55,379 nucleotides of DNA from CAYMJK01 sp043101635 (GTDB taxonomy: Bacteria; Planctomycetota; Phycisphaerae; Phycisphaerales; UBA1924). The notes under the pieces are model-generated. The model had not been told where the DNA came from and made no database searches. It worked only from the letters and a program-made list of their open reading frames with translations. The stretch spans positions 1 through 55,379 of the forward strand of contig JBICIE010000077.1 in assembly GCA_043101635.1 (NCBI GenBank). Direction: 5' to 3'. Of the stretch, positions 1 through 9,075 are shown piece after piece (positions within the stretch are counted from its first letter, which is position 1; every line of letters begins with the position of its first letter). Both the position numbers and the translations under genes were made by a program.

Positions 1-26
1 GCATCCTGATTCCGTCGCTCAGCCAT
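1..26 (-). CDS. Start of a gene truncated by the left edge
   Basis: An ATG at 26-24 on the minus strand is preceded, six bases away, by a perfect AGGAGG ribosome-binding site (33-38). It reads M-A-E-R-R-N-Q-D and then leaves the window. Nothing can be said about function. The 110 bp between it and the ABC transporter stop holds an AT-richer stretch around 95-120 that could carry its promoter, but no convincing -35/-10 pair is visible. Confidence 0.5.
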
Positions 27-139
27 CACGCGCCTCCTGTGCGACAAACATCGTCGCTCACAAAAGATTCGCCTGAAAAGCCGGCCCGGTTGCGCCCAAT
101 TATTCAGAGGACTCAATAGAGAATAGAGAGCCAGAGCAG

Positions 140-2038
140 TCAGGCGGCCTCGGCGCCGTCGCCGCCGAGCAGTTGGGTGCTGGCGATCTTGCGATAGGTC
201 TCGCAGCGCTCCAGCAGGTCATCGTGGCGGCCGGTGTCGACGATGCGCCCCTGGTCCATCACGATGATGCGGTCGGCGCTGAGCACGGTGCTGAGGCGGT
301 GGGCGACGATCAGGCAGGTGCGCCCGGTGGTGAAGTCGGCGATGGCCTCGCTGATGGCGCGCTCGCTCTCGGCATCAATCATGCTGGTGGCCTCATCGAG
401 GATGAGGATGGCCGGATCGCGCAGCACCGCGCGGGCGATGGCGATGCGCTGCCGCTGACCGCCCGAGAGCGTGAGCCCCTGCTCGCCGACGACGGTGCTG
501 TAGCCGGCGGGCAGGCGCCCGATGAAGTCGTGGGCCCGGGCCTGGCGGGCGGCCTGCTGGATCTTCTCCTCGGTGACGTTCTCGGCCCCGTAGGCGATGT
601 TGGCCCGGATGGCGCCGCTGAAGATGATGGTCTCCTGCGTGACGACGCCGATCTGCCGGCGCAGCGATCGGACCGAGACCTCGCGGATGTCGACGCCGTC
701 GATCAGCACGCGCCCGCTGGACGGATCGAACAGGCGCGGGATCAGGCCGAGCACGGTGGTCTTGCCGCTGCCGTTGGGGCCGACGATGGCGACGGTCTCG
801 CCGTGCTCGATCACCAGCGAGATGTCGCGCAGGGCGGGATCGCGACCGGAGGGATAGGTGAAGCTGACGTGATCCAGGCGCAGCGACCCGCTGTGGCGCG
901 GCAGCCTGGGCAGTTCGGCGCCGTGCCCGGGCTCGGCCTCGGCGCTGAGCAGTTCGGCCAGGCGGTCGGCCGCGGCGGCGGAGGTCTGGATCTCGTTGAC
1001 CAGACCGGTGAGCGGCTTGAGCGCGGCGCCGGCGACGGTCAGGGCGCCGACGACGAGAAAGAAGTCCTCCGGGCGCAGCTTGCCGTCGCGAATGGCCTTG
1101 GCGGCGATGCCGACGAGCACGAGCAGGATGACGACGGTGAGGGCTTCCACCAGCGGGCTGGAGATGGCGCGGGCGTTGCGGGCCCGGAAGAGCTGGCGCA
1201 TGACCTCCTTGTTGATGCGGTGGAAGCGGCCGGCCTCGTAGCGCTCGGTGGTGTGGACCTTGACGACGCGCAGTCCCTGGAGCGCCTCGGTGGCGGCGCC
1301 GTACAGCTCCGCCTGCCGGCCCAAAGCGGATCGGCTGGCCCGCTTGATGCGCTTGGCAAAGCCGTTGATGACCAGCGCGATCGCCGGCGCGATCGCCAGA
1401 GCAATCAGCGTGAGCTTCCAGTTGAGGATGAGCGCCGCGCCGAGGGCGGCGACGCCCTTGGTCGTCTGGGTGACGGCCTTGCTCATCATCGCGGTAAAGC
1501 CGGCGGCAAGCTGCGTGGTGTCGTTGACGATGCGGCTGACCAGGTCCGAAGCGCCGCCCTGGACGACATCGAGCAGCGGCCGGTGGATCACCGCGCGAAA
1601 GGTCTCGCGCCGGATGTTGGCGATGGTGCGATAGACGACCGTCAGCGAGCAGTACGCGTGCAGGAACTGGGCGATGGCGCTGAGGATGGCAAGCACGCCC
1701 AGGGCCATCAGGAGGATGGCAAAGCCGGTGTCGGCGCCCTGCGGCAGCGACGCGATGACGCTGTCGGGAATGGCGATCGGGCTGGTCCGGTTGAAGTCCC
1801 GGGCCAGCTCGGGCAGATTCTTCTCCTCGCCGCTGAGGAAGCCCTTGACGATGGGGCTGGCGGCGAGGATGCCGACCCCGAGGCCGCCGGCGGCAAAGAC
1901 GCTGAACAGCAGCGCCCCCGCCAGCAGGCCGCGGTATCGCAGCATGCGCCGGGCAAACTGCCAGTAGGGCCCCTTCGGGGCCGGCAACAGCCGTTTGCCC
2001 GCGAGCGTGGGCCTGGCGATGGGCGCGGATCGCTTCAT
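140..2038 (-). CDS. ABC exporter, MsbA-like (fused membrane and ATPase domains)
   Basis: A 632-residue half-transporter that would dimerise in the inner membrane and export a lipid, glycolipid or drug. The N-terminal half has about six hydrophobic segments. The C-terminal half has a complete ATPase: Walker A GPNGSGKTT with the lysine near residue 426, ABC signature LSGGQRQR near 524, Walker B LILDEAT, and the H-loop in IVAHRLST. Length and order fit the MsbA/lipid-exporter family. Starting at 2038 removes any SD; an AATACT hexamer lies 8 nt upstream. The divergent neighbour is a glycosyltransferase, which fits export of a glycolipid, but the substrate cannot be read from the sequence. Confidence 0.9.
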   Translation of the reverse strand: MKRSAPIARPTLAGKRLLPAPKGPYWQFARRMLRYRGLLAGALLFSVFAAGGLGVGILAASPIVKGFLSGEEKNLPELARDFNRTSPIAIPDSVIASLPQGADTGFAILLMALGVLAILSAIAQFLHAYCSLTVVYRTIANIRRETFRAVIHRPLLDVVQGGASDLVSRIVNDTTQLAAGFTAMMSKAVTQTTKGVAALGAALILNWKLTLIALAIAPAIALVINGFAKRIKRASRSALGRQAELYGAATEALQGLRVVKVHTTERYEAGRFHRINKEVMRQLFRARNARAISSPLVEALTVVILLVLVGIAAKAIRDGKLRPEDFFLVVGALTVAGAALKPLTGLVNEIQTSAAAADRLAELLSAEAEPGHGAELPRLPRHSGSLRLDHVSFTYPSGRDPALRDISLVIEHGETVAIVGPNGSGKTTVLGLIPRLFDPSSGRVLIDGVDIREVSVRSLRRQIGVVTQETIIFSGAIRANIAYGAENVTEEKIQQAARQARAHDFIGRLPAGYSTVVGEQGLTLSGGQRQRIAIARAVLRDPAILILDEATSMIDAESERAISEAIADFTTGRTCLIVAHRLSTVLSADRIIVMDQGRIVDTGRHDDLLERCETYRKIASTQLLGGDGAEAA

Positions 2039-2046
2039 GAGCGGGG

Positions 2047-2052
2047 AGTATT
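2047..2052 (-). promoter_or_regulatory. Candidate -10 (AATACT) of the ABC exporter
   Basis: On the minus strand AATACT ends 8 nt before the ATG at 2038 and no SD is present, so the transcript would have almost no leader. It fits the broader TANNNT pattern only loosely because the first base is A. Confidence 0.3.
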
Positions 2053-2071
2053 GGGGCGCATGCGGGCCGGG

Positions 2072-2077
2072 TACAGT
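2072..2077 (+). promoter_or_regulatory. Candidate -10 (GGGTACAGT) of the GT2 gene
   Basis: TACAGT, in the context GGGTACAGT, lies about 70 nt upstream of the GTG at 2149. The same octamer-like motif recurs before several other genes in the window. No convincing -35 is visible. Confidence 0.35.
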
Positions 2078-2148
2078 TTGTCCCTCCAGGGAGCCGCCAA
2101 GGGGGATTCTTGCCCTCTGCGGGCCGCTTGTGAACCGGAGCCGGGGCC

Positions 2149-3117
2149 GTGCCAGCGCAGGTGAGCTTTGTGATCCCGTGCTTCAACCACGGCCGCTTCG
2201 TCGGCGACGCGGTGCGTTCGGCGCTGGGACAGGAGGCGGTCGAGACCGAGGCGATCGTGGTCAACGATGGCTCGACGGACGAAAAGACCGCGAGGGCCTG
2301 CGACCGGCTGGCGAGCGATCGGGTGACGGTGATCCACCAGGAGAACCGGGGCCTGCCCGCAGCGCGCAACGTCGGCGCCGGGCGCACGGCGGCGGATCTG
2401 CTGGTGTTCCTGGACGCTGACGACTGGGTCGAGCCCGCCTTCTGCCGCACGCTGATGGCGAAGCTGGAGGCGGCCCGGGCGGCGCCGGGCGGCGAGGCGG
2501 TGAGCCACGCCTACTGCCAGGAGCGACTGGAGGATCTGGGAACCGGCGTGTGGCGGGTACCGGAGTGGGACCCGGGCCTCCTGCTGATCACGAACCTGCA
2601 TCCGGTCACCGCACTGGTGCGGCGCGACTGCTTCGAGGCGGCGGGGGGCTTCGACGAGACGATGACCGGCGGGTACGAGGACTGGGACCTGTGGCTCAAG
2701 TTCGCCGAGCGGGGATGGCGAGGCGTGCGGGTGTGCGAGCCGCTGTTCGTCTGGCGCCGGCACAGCCACGAGACCATGGTGATGCAGGTGATCCATGACC
2801 ACGAGGCCCTGTACCGGCGCATTCGTGACAATCACCGCGCGATGTACGACCGCTGCGCCGAGGAGACGGCGGTGCGGATGAACGTGCTGCTGCGGAAGTT
2901 CGACTGCAACTGGATCGATGAGACGGGCTACCCCATCCCGCTGCAGTACCTGTGGCGCGTCCGCGACGAGTATGACTCGATGGTCGCGGTGCGCTGGCAT
3001 CACGCCCTGCACCGCACGCTGCGCCAGTTGCCCGGCCCGCTGCGGGCCCCGGTCGTAGGCCTGATGCGGCTTGTCAAGCGGCTGACGCCGCCCGCCCGGG
3101 CCGACCAGGGCGCATGA
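2149..3117 (+). CDS. Family 2 glycosyltransferase
   Basis: A 322-residue cytoplasmic GT-A transferase. It opens with the family pattern SFVIPCFNHGRF, has VVNDGSTDE at the nucleotide-binding strand, ENRGLPAARNVG, and a metal-binding DxD as FLDADDW (Asp89/Asp91). GGYEDWDLWLKFAERG is the usual acceptor-side ED motif near residue 180. The chosen GTG has GGAG 8 nt upstream. The sugar and acceptor are unknown. It sits head-to-head with the ABC exporter, consistent with an envelope glycoconjugate. The C-terminal 100 residues are variable and lack membrane segments. Confidence 0.88.
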   Translation: MPAQVSFVIPCFNHGRFVGDAVRSALGQEAVETEAIVVNDGSTDEKTARACDRLASDRVTVIHQENRGLPAARNVGAGRTAADLLVFLDADDWVEPAFCRTLMAKLEAARAAPGGEAVSHAYCQERLEDLGTGVWRVPEWDPGLLLITNLHPVTALVRRDCFEAAGGFDETMTGGYEDWDLWLKFAERGWRGVRVCEPLFVWRRHSHETMVMQVIHDHEALYRRIRDNHRAMYDRCAEETAVRMNVLLRKFDCNWIDETGYPIPLQYLWRVRDEYDSMVAVRWHHALHRTLRQLPGPLRAPVVGLMRLVKRLTPPARADQGA

Positions 3118-3121
3118 GAAA

Positions 3122-3141
3122 GGGGCGGCAGAGCCCGCCCC
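3122..3141. terminator. Hairpin between convergent genes
   Basis: GGGGCGG (3122-3128) pairs with CCGCCCC (3135-3141) just after the GT2 stop and before the convergent cyclophilin stop. There is no T-tract, so it would be a weak or bidirectional terminator. Confidence 0.4.
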
Positions 3142-3174
3142 ATGTGGCGCCCTGTCGCGGCCGGCAGACGCCGA

Positions 3175-5541
3175 TCAGCCGGGTGTGCCGCCTTCGAAGA
3201 TCGGATCGTCCAGCGGCGTGAACGGGTCGGTCACGCCCATGTCCGGGAAGTTGATCAGCGTCGGGGCGTACGCGACGGAGGCGGCGCCGCTGGCGTCGTA
3301 GCGCCCCACGGTGGCGATCGCGCCGCCCTGTCCGGAGGCGGTGATGGCGGTGATGGCGATGGTGTAGTGCTGATACTCCTCGCCGCGAGCGATCACGGAG
3401 CCGACCGAGGTGAGCGAGGCGACATCGATGTCCATGCGATCGCCGGCGTCCAGCAGGAAGAAGGTGCCCTCGCCGACCGAACCGATGACCGCCTGATCCT
3501 TGAACAGGAAGCGGACATTGACGATGAGCTGGCCGCCGGATCCCGCGGCCGCGTCGAAGATGTTGTGGATCGAGATGATCTCGCTGAGGCCTGCGCCCGG
3601 GACGAAGCCACCGCCGGAGAAGACCATCCCCTGGGCCGTGTGGGTCTGGAAGGGCGCCGCCACGGTCTCGCCGTCGGAGACCGAGACGTACTGGACCGCG
3701 ACATCGGCGGGCCCGGCGGGCACGCTGATGCGGGCGCTGTAGCGCACCGTGAAGCTCTCGTCGGCGGCGACGAAGCCGGAATCGACCAGATTCTGCAGGT
3801 TGATCGCCGATCGCTGATTGGCGTTGACGACGCGCGTCGACGCCTGGATGTCACCCTCGCTGTTGATGAAGCTGAAGTCGATGACGACGATGCGCGTCTT
3901 GTTGGGGTTGTGGATGCTGATGTAGGCTTCGCCGTCGCCGACGCGCGCCCCGGCAAGGCCGCCGATCGAGGCCGGGCCGCCGGCCATCCCGCCGACGCCG
4001 TACGCGTGCGACGTCGCGCCGGAGCCGTCGTCGCGGGTGTCGTAGACGCTCAGAGCCGCCACGATGTCCTGATCGGCGGTGACGCGGATCGCCTCGATGC
4101 CATTGCTGTACCCGGCGATGTTGAACAGTTCCAGCCCGCCGCGGCGCAGCCCCTCCAGCGGCATGGTGATGACCTGGTCGCCCGAACCCGGACGCGTGAT
4201 CGTGACCGTGACCGTCGCGGGCGTCAGCGACAGGTTCTGCCAGACGAGGTAGGGGAAGCGGTCGGTGACGCCGGAGACCTCGGCGACCGAGTCGACCCCG
4301 CCGAAGGACCAGTCGCGCAGCGCCCCGGTCCCGTAGGCGGCGGGGTCAGTAACGTTGACGAACGACTCGCCGAGCGTCGCCCCGTAGTCGGTGTGGTTGA
4401 GGCTGGCCGCGACCAACTGCGTCGACTGCACCTCGATGGCGTACGGCACGAACTCGCGGACGACGTCATTGAGCATCATGCCGAAGTCGGCGATCTCGAC
4501 GGTGGCGTGACCGTTGGCGTTGATCGAGCCGAAGCCGACCACGGTGTCGCGATCGCCGTTCTCGTAGCGGACGATGACCTGGTACTCGGCGACGTTATTG
4601 GGATCGAGATTGCTGAGTTCGATGGTGGTCGCGGTGTTCGGGCTGCGGAAGCCCTCGGGGTAGGCGACCCGCTGGGTGAAGAACGCCCCGACATCGGCCG
4701 GCTTGATGATCTCGACATCCTCGAGGATCAGCAGGAACCGCTCCTCCAGCGCCGGGCTGCGCAGCGTGCCCGGCGCGATCGGGTCCGGCGACGTGACGAC
4801 CGGCACATCCGTCAGCGCAAACGACAGCGGGTTGGCGCCGGTGAGCGGCGTCGGCCCGAACGGCCCCTGGATGACCTCGCCATCCTCGTCGACGACGACG
4901 TCGGCAAACACGAAGACATCGAGCATCGCCATCTGCTGGACGACATTCCAACTGCGATCATCCAGCACGCGCCCGAACACGGTGAAACCGCCATTCTGGG
5001 AGTCGAGGAACTGGTTGTCGCCGAGGTTGATGAACCACTGGCTGGTGGCCGAGTCCGGGTCGCCCGGGCGCTTGGCCATCGCGATGGTGCGCTCCAGGTT
5101 CGAGCGGTCGGTATCGAACTCGTTGAGGATCGGGTCGTCCAGCGGCACCTCGCGCAGGCCCAGATCGTCATCGAACCGGAATCCGCCGCCCTGAAGTACG
5201 AACGGGTCGGTGCGGGCTGCGTCGTTGAAGGCCAGGCGGTGGAAGAACGAGAGGTCGAAGTCGCCGCGCCGGATGTAGTTGAGGAAATTGGTGACCGTGT
5301 TGGGCGCTGCCGAACCGCCCGGGCTGCTGGCGTTGTAGAGCTCGAAGTCGACATCGCCGAGGCTTGTCTCGACGCGGACCACCACGTTGTTGGGATCCGA
5401 CAGGGCCGCAATGTCCGGGAAGGGCGTATCCGAGAGGAAGATGCGCGGCTCCAGCGGCTCGGCAAATGCGACCGCGGTGTCGTGCAGCCGGCGGGCTCGG
5501 GACGCTGCACGAAACCCGAACAGATCTGAGTTGCAGGGCAT
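3175..5541 (-). CDS. Secreted LEPR-XLL protein with N-terminal cyclophilin domain
   Basis: 788 residues from an ATG at 5541 with AGGAG 8 nt upstream; an earlier in-frame ATG at 5637 lacks this site. Residues 30-37 read LEPRIFLS, the LEPR-XLL motif found near the N-terminus of large exported planctomycete proteins. Residues about 48-240 are a cyclophilin-type peptidyl-prolyl isomerase: VRVETSLGDVDFELY, FFHRLAF (the catalytic FHR arginine is kept), FVLQGGGF and SQWFINLGDN. The remaining roughly 550 residues are beta-rich and unassigned, with repeated phrases such as ISIHN and an acidic, Gly/Ala-rich composition. Likely a surface or periplasmic foldase-like protein. The role of the long C-terminal part is unknown. 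Confidence 0.8.
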   Translation of the reverse strand: MPCNSDLFGFRAASRARRLHDTAVAFAEPLEPRIFLSDTPFPDIAALSDPNNVVVRVETSLGDVDFELYNASSPGGSAAPNTVTNFLNYIRRGDFDLSFFHRLAFNDAARTDPFVLQGGGFRFDDDLGLREVPLDDPILNEFDTDRSNLERTIAMAKRPGDPDSATSQWFINLGDNQFLDSQNGGFTVFGRVLDDRSWNVVQQMAMLDVFVFADVVVDEDGEVIQGPFGPTPLTGANPLSFALTDVPVVTSPDPIAPGTLRSPALEERFLLILEDVEIIKPADVGAFFTQRVAYPEGFRSPNTATTIELSNLDPNNVAEYQVIVRYENGDRDTVVGFGSINANGHATVEIADFGMMLNDVVREFVPYAIEVQSTQLVAASLNHTDYGATLGESFVNVTDPAAYGTGALRDWSFGGVDSVAEVSGVTDRFPYLVWQNLSLTPATVTVTITRPGSGDQVITMPLEGLRRGGLELFNIAGYSNGIEAIRVTADQDIVAALSVYDTRDDGSGATSHAYGVGGMAGGPASIGGLAGARVGDGEAYISIHNPNKTRIVVIDFSFINSEGDIQASTRVVNANQRSAINLQNLVDSGFVAADESFTVRYSARISVPAGPADVAVQYVSVSDGETVAAPFQTHTAQGMVFSGGGFVPGAGLSEIISIHNIFDAAAGSGGQLIVNVRFLFKDQAVIGSVGEGTFFLLDAGDRMDIDVASLTSVGSVIARGEEYQHYTIAITAITASGQGGAIATVGRYDASGAASVAYAPTLINFPDMGVTDPFTPLDDPIFEGGTPG

Positions 5542-5608
5542 CGGTTTGGCTCCTGGTCGCCTCGGGCCTCCGCCTGCGGCGGGCCCGGGCAGCAAAGGGT
5601 GGGCATCT

Positions 5609-5614
5609 AGCCTA
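5609..5614 (-). promoter_or_regulatory. Candidate -10 (TAGGCT) of the cyclophilin gene
   Basis: The divergent 154 bp region between the cyclophilin and the double GT2 has one AT-rich island near 5605-5620. On the minus strand it reads AATAGGCTAGAT, giving TAGGCT as a possible -10 with a leader of roughly 60 nt. The same island could serve the plus-strand gene. Confidence 0.25.
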
Positions 5615-5695
5615 TTCATTCGCGCTGGCCGCCGCAAGGGTTCTGCCGGTCGGCAGCCTTAGATCGGGCATCGGGCCGCCGCGGCCGGAGCGTGA

Positions 5696-7951
5696 ATGCA
5701 AGTTCATGAAGGCAAGGGGTTTCCGGACGATGCCGCCGCCGAGGCGTCGTCGATCCGCCGCATCGGCGCGGTCATCCCCTGCTACAACCGCCCCGCTGAC
5801 CTGGCGCGCCTGCTGGCGGACCTGACCCGGCTCGAGCTTGCCGCCGGGATCCAGCTTCGGGTCCTGGTGGTCGACAACGCCTCGACGCCGCCCCTGCGGG
5901 CCGATGGGGCCGGCCTTGCCTGCGAGGTCATTCGCCTGGAGCGAAACGTTGGGGGCAGCGGGGGTTTCAACGCGGGCATGGGCCGGACCCTCGCCGACCG
6001 GTGGGCCGAGGCGATCTGGCTGATCGACAGCGACGCACGGGTCGAGGCGGGCGCTCTGGCGGGGCTGGCGGCGGCGCTGGGACGATCGGATGTGGCGGTG
6101 GCCGGGTCGGCGCTGGCCGATCCGGAGTCGGGCGAGATCTTCGAGCTTGGCGGCTTTGTGGACCGACGGACGGGCGAACTGATCCAGCCGCTGCCGGAGG
6201 CCCGCGCCGGCCGGGTCGGGCCGGATGGAATCCGCGAGGTCGACTACGTCGCGGCCTGCAGCATGCTCGTGCGCCGGGAGGCCATCGCGGCCAGCGGACT
6301 GATGGCGGACCTGTTCGTGAGTTCGGACGACGCCGAATGGTGCCTCCGGATTGCGCGCCGGACCGGCGGGAAGGTCGTGGCGGTCGCGGGCGCAGTGGCG
6401 CGCCATCCTGATCCGGACAAGATGCGGACCTGGGCCCGCTACGACGTGGCCCGCAACTGCCTGGTCGGGTGCGAGGCGCTCGGGCTGGGGCGGCGGGCGC
6501 GGGCCCGGCGCGTGTCGCGGGAGGTTGCACGGGCGATGGCCCAGACGCTGGTCGGGCGCAACGACCTGGCCGAGCTGCACCTGCGCGGGCTGGAGGATTG
6601 CGCGAGCGGACGAATCGGGGCCGCGGCGCGGGAGGGGCGGATCGAGTTCGAGCGGGCCCGGCCGCTGTCGCAGCTCAAGGGGGCGGTGGAAGCGCTGCGC
6701 CAGCGCGGCGGCGGCATGGCGCTGTCGAGCGAACTGCGCCGGCTGCCGCACATCGTCCGCGCGGCGCTGGGCGCGGCGGGCGTAGATGTCGAGCAGGCGC
6801 CGAGGAGCGACGACAGCGCGGGGCGCGCGATCGTTGCGCTGTTCGGCGGCATCATGTCGCGCAGCGCGATCGCCAGCGCCCGGGCGCGGCCGGGCGACTG
6901 GATGCTGGGGCGGGAGATGATCCTCGTGGCCGAGGACGGGTTCGTGCTGCGCCGGCTGAGCGGACTGCGCCCACTCGGAGCGTGTCTGGCGTGCGCAGCG
7001 CGCGGGGCGCGGCTTGCAGCGGTCCTGGCGCTGCGCGGGCCCGGCGCGGCAGCGCATGTTCCGCCGGCGCCGCTGGCGGAGGGGCGGGCGATCGGCCTGC
7101 ATCTTTCGATCATCATCCTGGCGTACAAGCGGCGCGAGGCGCTGCTGGCGACGATCGCCCGGCTGCGCGCGGGGCGATGGAGCGCCGGCGCCGAGATCAT
7201 CGTCGTGGACAACGCCTCCGGTGATGGCAGCGCCCGGGCCGTGCGCGACCAGTTTCCCGAGATCTGCGTCATCGAGATGGAGACCAACGCCGGCGTGGCC
7301 GGGTTCAACCGCGGGGCGGCGCAGGCGCCGGGCGATGTGCTGCTGATCCTCGATGACGACTCCTGGCCGGATGACGACGCCCTCGGCCGGGCCCTTGCGC
7401 TGCTGGAGGAGCGAGCGGATGTGGCGGCGGTGTCGCTGCTGCCGCGCCATCCGCAGACGCTGCGCCCGGAGTGGCCGTTTGCCTGCGTACTCGGCGGCGC
7501 AGCCCGCGACGACTGGCCGGTGATGGGCTGCGGCAATCTCGTCCGGCGCGAGGCCTGGCAGCGCGTCGGCGGGTACGAAGAGCGGTTCTTTCTGTACCGC
7601 AACGATGTCGATCTGGCCCTCAAGCTGCTCGGCGCCGGCGACAAGGTCTGGTTCGACCCGTCGTGGGTCGTCTGGCACGACAGCCCCGCCGCCGCCCGCA
7701 AAAGCCTGCGCTGGTTCGAACTCGGGATGCGCAACTGGGTGTGGCTGGCTCGGCGGCACGGGCGCGGCGTATGGAAGTGGATCGGGATCGCGCTGGGATG
7801 GGCCAATGCGCACCGGCTCGCGGGCGGATCGGCGCGAGCCCATGCGGCAGCGCTGCGCGGCGCATGGAAGGGCCTCGCCGGGAAGCCCGGGCGCGTCACG
7901 GCCGACGGGAGCGCGTGGCGGACGCTGCTGCGCGCGCGAAGAGGGCACTGA
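5696..7951 (+). CDS. Double-domain family 2 glycosyltransferase
   Basis: 751 residues with two GT-A modules in one chain. Module 1 (about 20-260) has AVIPCYNRPADL, VVDNAST, NVGGSGGFNAGM and the metal site DSDA (Asp111/Asp113). The NVGGSGGFN block resembles the rhamnosyl/galactofuranosyl GT2 group. Module 2 (about 470-720) has LSIIILAYKRREAL, VVDNASGDGSA, NAGVAGFNRGA, LDDDSWPDDD (Asp553-555) and FFLYRNDVDLAL. The roughly 200-residue linker is Ala/Arg-rich and unassigned. A GGAG lies 8 nt before the ATG. Two active sites suggest alternating addition of two sugars, or polymerisation, on an envelope glycan; this is inference. The gene converges on the YkgJ-like gene with a 13 bp gap. Confidence 0.85.
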   Translation: MQVHEGKGFPDDAAAEASSIRRIGAVIPCYNRPADLARLLADLTRLELAAGIQLRVLVVDNASTPPLRADGAGLACEVIRLERNVGGSGGFNAGMGRTLADRWAEAIWLIDSDARVEAGALAGLAAALGRSDVAVAGSALADPESGEIFELGGFVDRRTGELIQPLPEARAGRVGPDGIREVDYVAACSMLVRREAIAASGLMADLFVSSDDAEWCLRIARRTGGKVVAVAGAVARHPDPDKMRTWARYDVARNCLVGCEALGLGRRARARRVSREVARAMAQTLVGRNDLAELHLRGLEDCASGRIGAAAREGRIEFERARPLSQLKGAVEALRQRGGGMALSSELRRLPHIVRAALGAAGVDVEQAPRSDDSAGRAIVALFGGIMSRSAIASARARPGDWMLGREMILVAEDGFVLRRLSGLRPLGACLACAARGARLAAVLALRGPGAAAHVPPAPLAEGRAIGLHLSIIILAYKRREALLATIARLRAGRWSAGAEIIVVDNASGDGSARAVRDQFPEICVIEMETNAGVAGFNRGAAQAPGDVLLILDDDSWPDDDALGRALALLEERADVAAVSLLPRHPQTLRPEWPFACVLGGAARDDWPVMGCGNLVRREAWQRVGGYEERFFLYRNDVDLALKLLGAGDKVWFDPSWVVWHDSPAAARKSLRWFELGMRNWVWLARRHGRGVWKWIGIALGWANAHRLAGGSARAHAAALRGAWKGLAGKPGRVTADGSAWRTLLRARRGH

Positions 7952-7964
7952 TGCGAGCGGAGCG

Positions 7965-8429
7965 TCAGATATCGACCCGGGCTCGCAGCACGCGGATCTG
8001 CTGCGGCGTCGTGAGCGGGCCGGTGTTCATCCCGGGACATATGCGCGACGCCCGGCGCCACGCCGCCTCGCTTGCAAGACTGCTCCGCCAGAAGGGCCAC
8101 GTGCGGCACTGGGCCGGGCGATGCTCGTAGACCCCGCACACGGCCTTACCCGGGATTGACGCGCGGTCCAGGAAGACGCAGTCGAGGCCACTGGCGCTCT
8201 GGCGCTCGGTCAGGCTCCGCCCCTCGGTCGTCTGCCGCGTGTACTCGGCGAGGAAGTCCTCGACGCTGAGGCCCAGGCGCCCGGCAATCGCCGCCGCCTC
8301 CTCATCCGAGACCAGCACGTACCCCTCCGGCCCCGTGCAGCAGTTGCCGCACATGGTGCACTCGAAGCGCAGTCCGGCTTCGGACTCGCCTGGGCGAGGG
8401 GCGTCGAACCATTCGAGGGCTTCGGGCAC
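7965..8429 (-). CDS. YkgJ-family cysteine-cluster protein
   Basis: About 154 residues with the metal-binding signature FECTMCGNCC (CxxCxxCC) near residue 22, followed by LDCVFLD and CGVYEHRPAQCRTWPFW, the ordered cysteines of the UPF0153/YkgJ family (putative zinc or iron chelation; biochemical role unknown). The reading frame stays open far upstream, but that part is antisense-like Arg/Ser sequence inside the cyclodeaminase gene. The first sensible start is a GTG at 8429 without a clear SD, so the exact N-terminus is uncertain. It is the last gene of a minus-strand run dtd / cyclodeaminase / ykgJ-like. Confidence 0.75.
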   Translation of the reverse strand: MPEALEWFDAPRPGESEAGLRFECTMCGNCCTGPEGYVLVSDEEAAAIAGRLGLSVEDFLAEYTRQTTEGRSLTERQSASGLDCVFLDRASIPGKAVCGVYEHRPAQCRTWPFWRSSLASEAAWRRASRICPGMNTGPLTTPQQIRVLRARVDI

Positions 8430-8457
8430 CGCGGACGGTAGGGACGGCGCCGAGGCA

Positions 8458-9066
8458 TCAGACGCAGGCCCGCTCAATGCGCTGACAGGCCTCGGCGGCC
8501 CGGAGGCAGTCTGCCTCGGCCCGCGCGAGCGCTTCGGCCCGCTCGGCCTCACCGGGCAGGAGTGGCGCATTGACAGCGATGTTCCAGCGAGCGGCGTCCG
8601 CTGCGGCCCGTGCGAGCACGGCTGCGATGGCGAGGTCGCTGCGGAGGTTGCGGTTCGTGATCGGCGCCAGCGACTCGAGCAGATCGAGCGTCTGGAGCGC
8701 CAGATCGAGGCAACGCCGCGGCGGGGCGATGGCTGCGCGCGCAGCGGCGGGCATCTGGGCCGCCCGGCGGGAATCGGACTCGGGCAGTTTCCACAGTTCA
8801 TTGAGCGCGGCGTAGGCCTGCTCATCGGCCGCGGCGAGGGACAGGGCCTCGTCGCGCGCGCCGACCAGGCGGTCCAGTGCTGCGCGCAGTGTCATCTCGT
8901 GCGCCGCCAGCGACTTCTTCGCCACGGAGTAGTTGACCACCATCTGCGCCAGGGCGCAGGCGAGGGCCCCCACTGCCGCCGCGACGGCCCCGCCGCCGGG
9001 GGTGGGCGTCTTTGCGCCGAGGCGATCGAGGAAGGTCGCGAAGGAGCCCGCTGCGAAGTCGCTCAT
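8458..9066 (-). CDS. Formiminotransferase-cyclodeaminase-like protein (cyclohydrolase family)
   Basis: 202 residues, a stand-alone version of the all-helical cyclodeaminase/methenyl-THF cyclohydrolase domain. The diagnostic N-terminus is present: FLDRLGAKTPTPGGGAVAAAVGALACALAQMV, quoted here only as the T-P-x-P-G-G-G-x-x-A core and the following Ala-rich helix. Relatives convert formimino- or methenyl-tetrahydrofolate in one-carbon metabolism, but many stand-alone members are uncharacterised. It starts 9 bp after the dtd stop, so it is probably cotranscribed with dtd. Only a weak SD is seen. Confidence 0.8.
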   Translation of the reverse strand: MSDFAAGSFATFLDRLGAKTPTPGGGAVAAAVGALACALAQMVVNYSVAKKSLAAHEMTLRAALDRLVGARDEALSLAAADEQAYAALNELWKLPESDSRRAAQMPAAARAAIAPPRRCLDLALQTLDLLESLAPITNRNLRSDLAIAAVLARAAADAARWNIAVNAPLLPGEAERAEALARAEADCLRAAEACQRIERACV

Positions 9067-9075
9067 GCGCGGAGC

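Noticed and set aside
173..2164. A 663-codon open frame antisense to the ABC exporter
   Set aside because: Typical long shadow frame of very GC-rich DNA: low-information Asp/Gly/Ala-rich translation, no SD, no motifs, and it covers a clear ABC gene on the other strand.
3142..5529. A 795-codon open frame antisense to the cyclophilin protein
   Set aside because: Same cause; dominated by Asp/Arg/Gly/Ala/Val with no recognisable domain.
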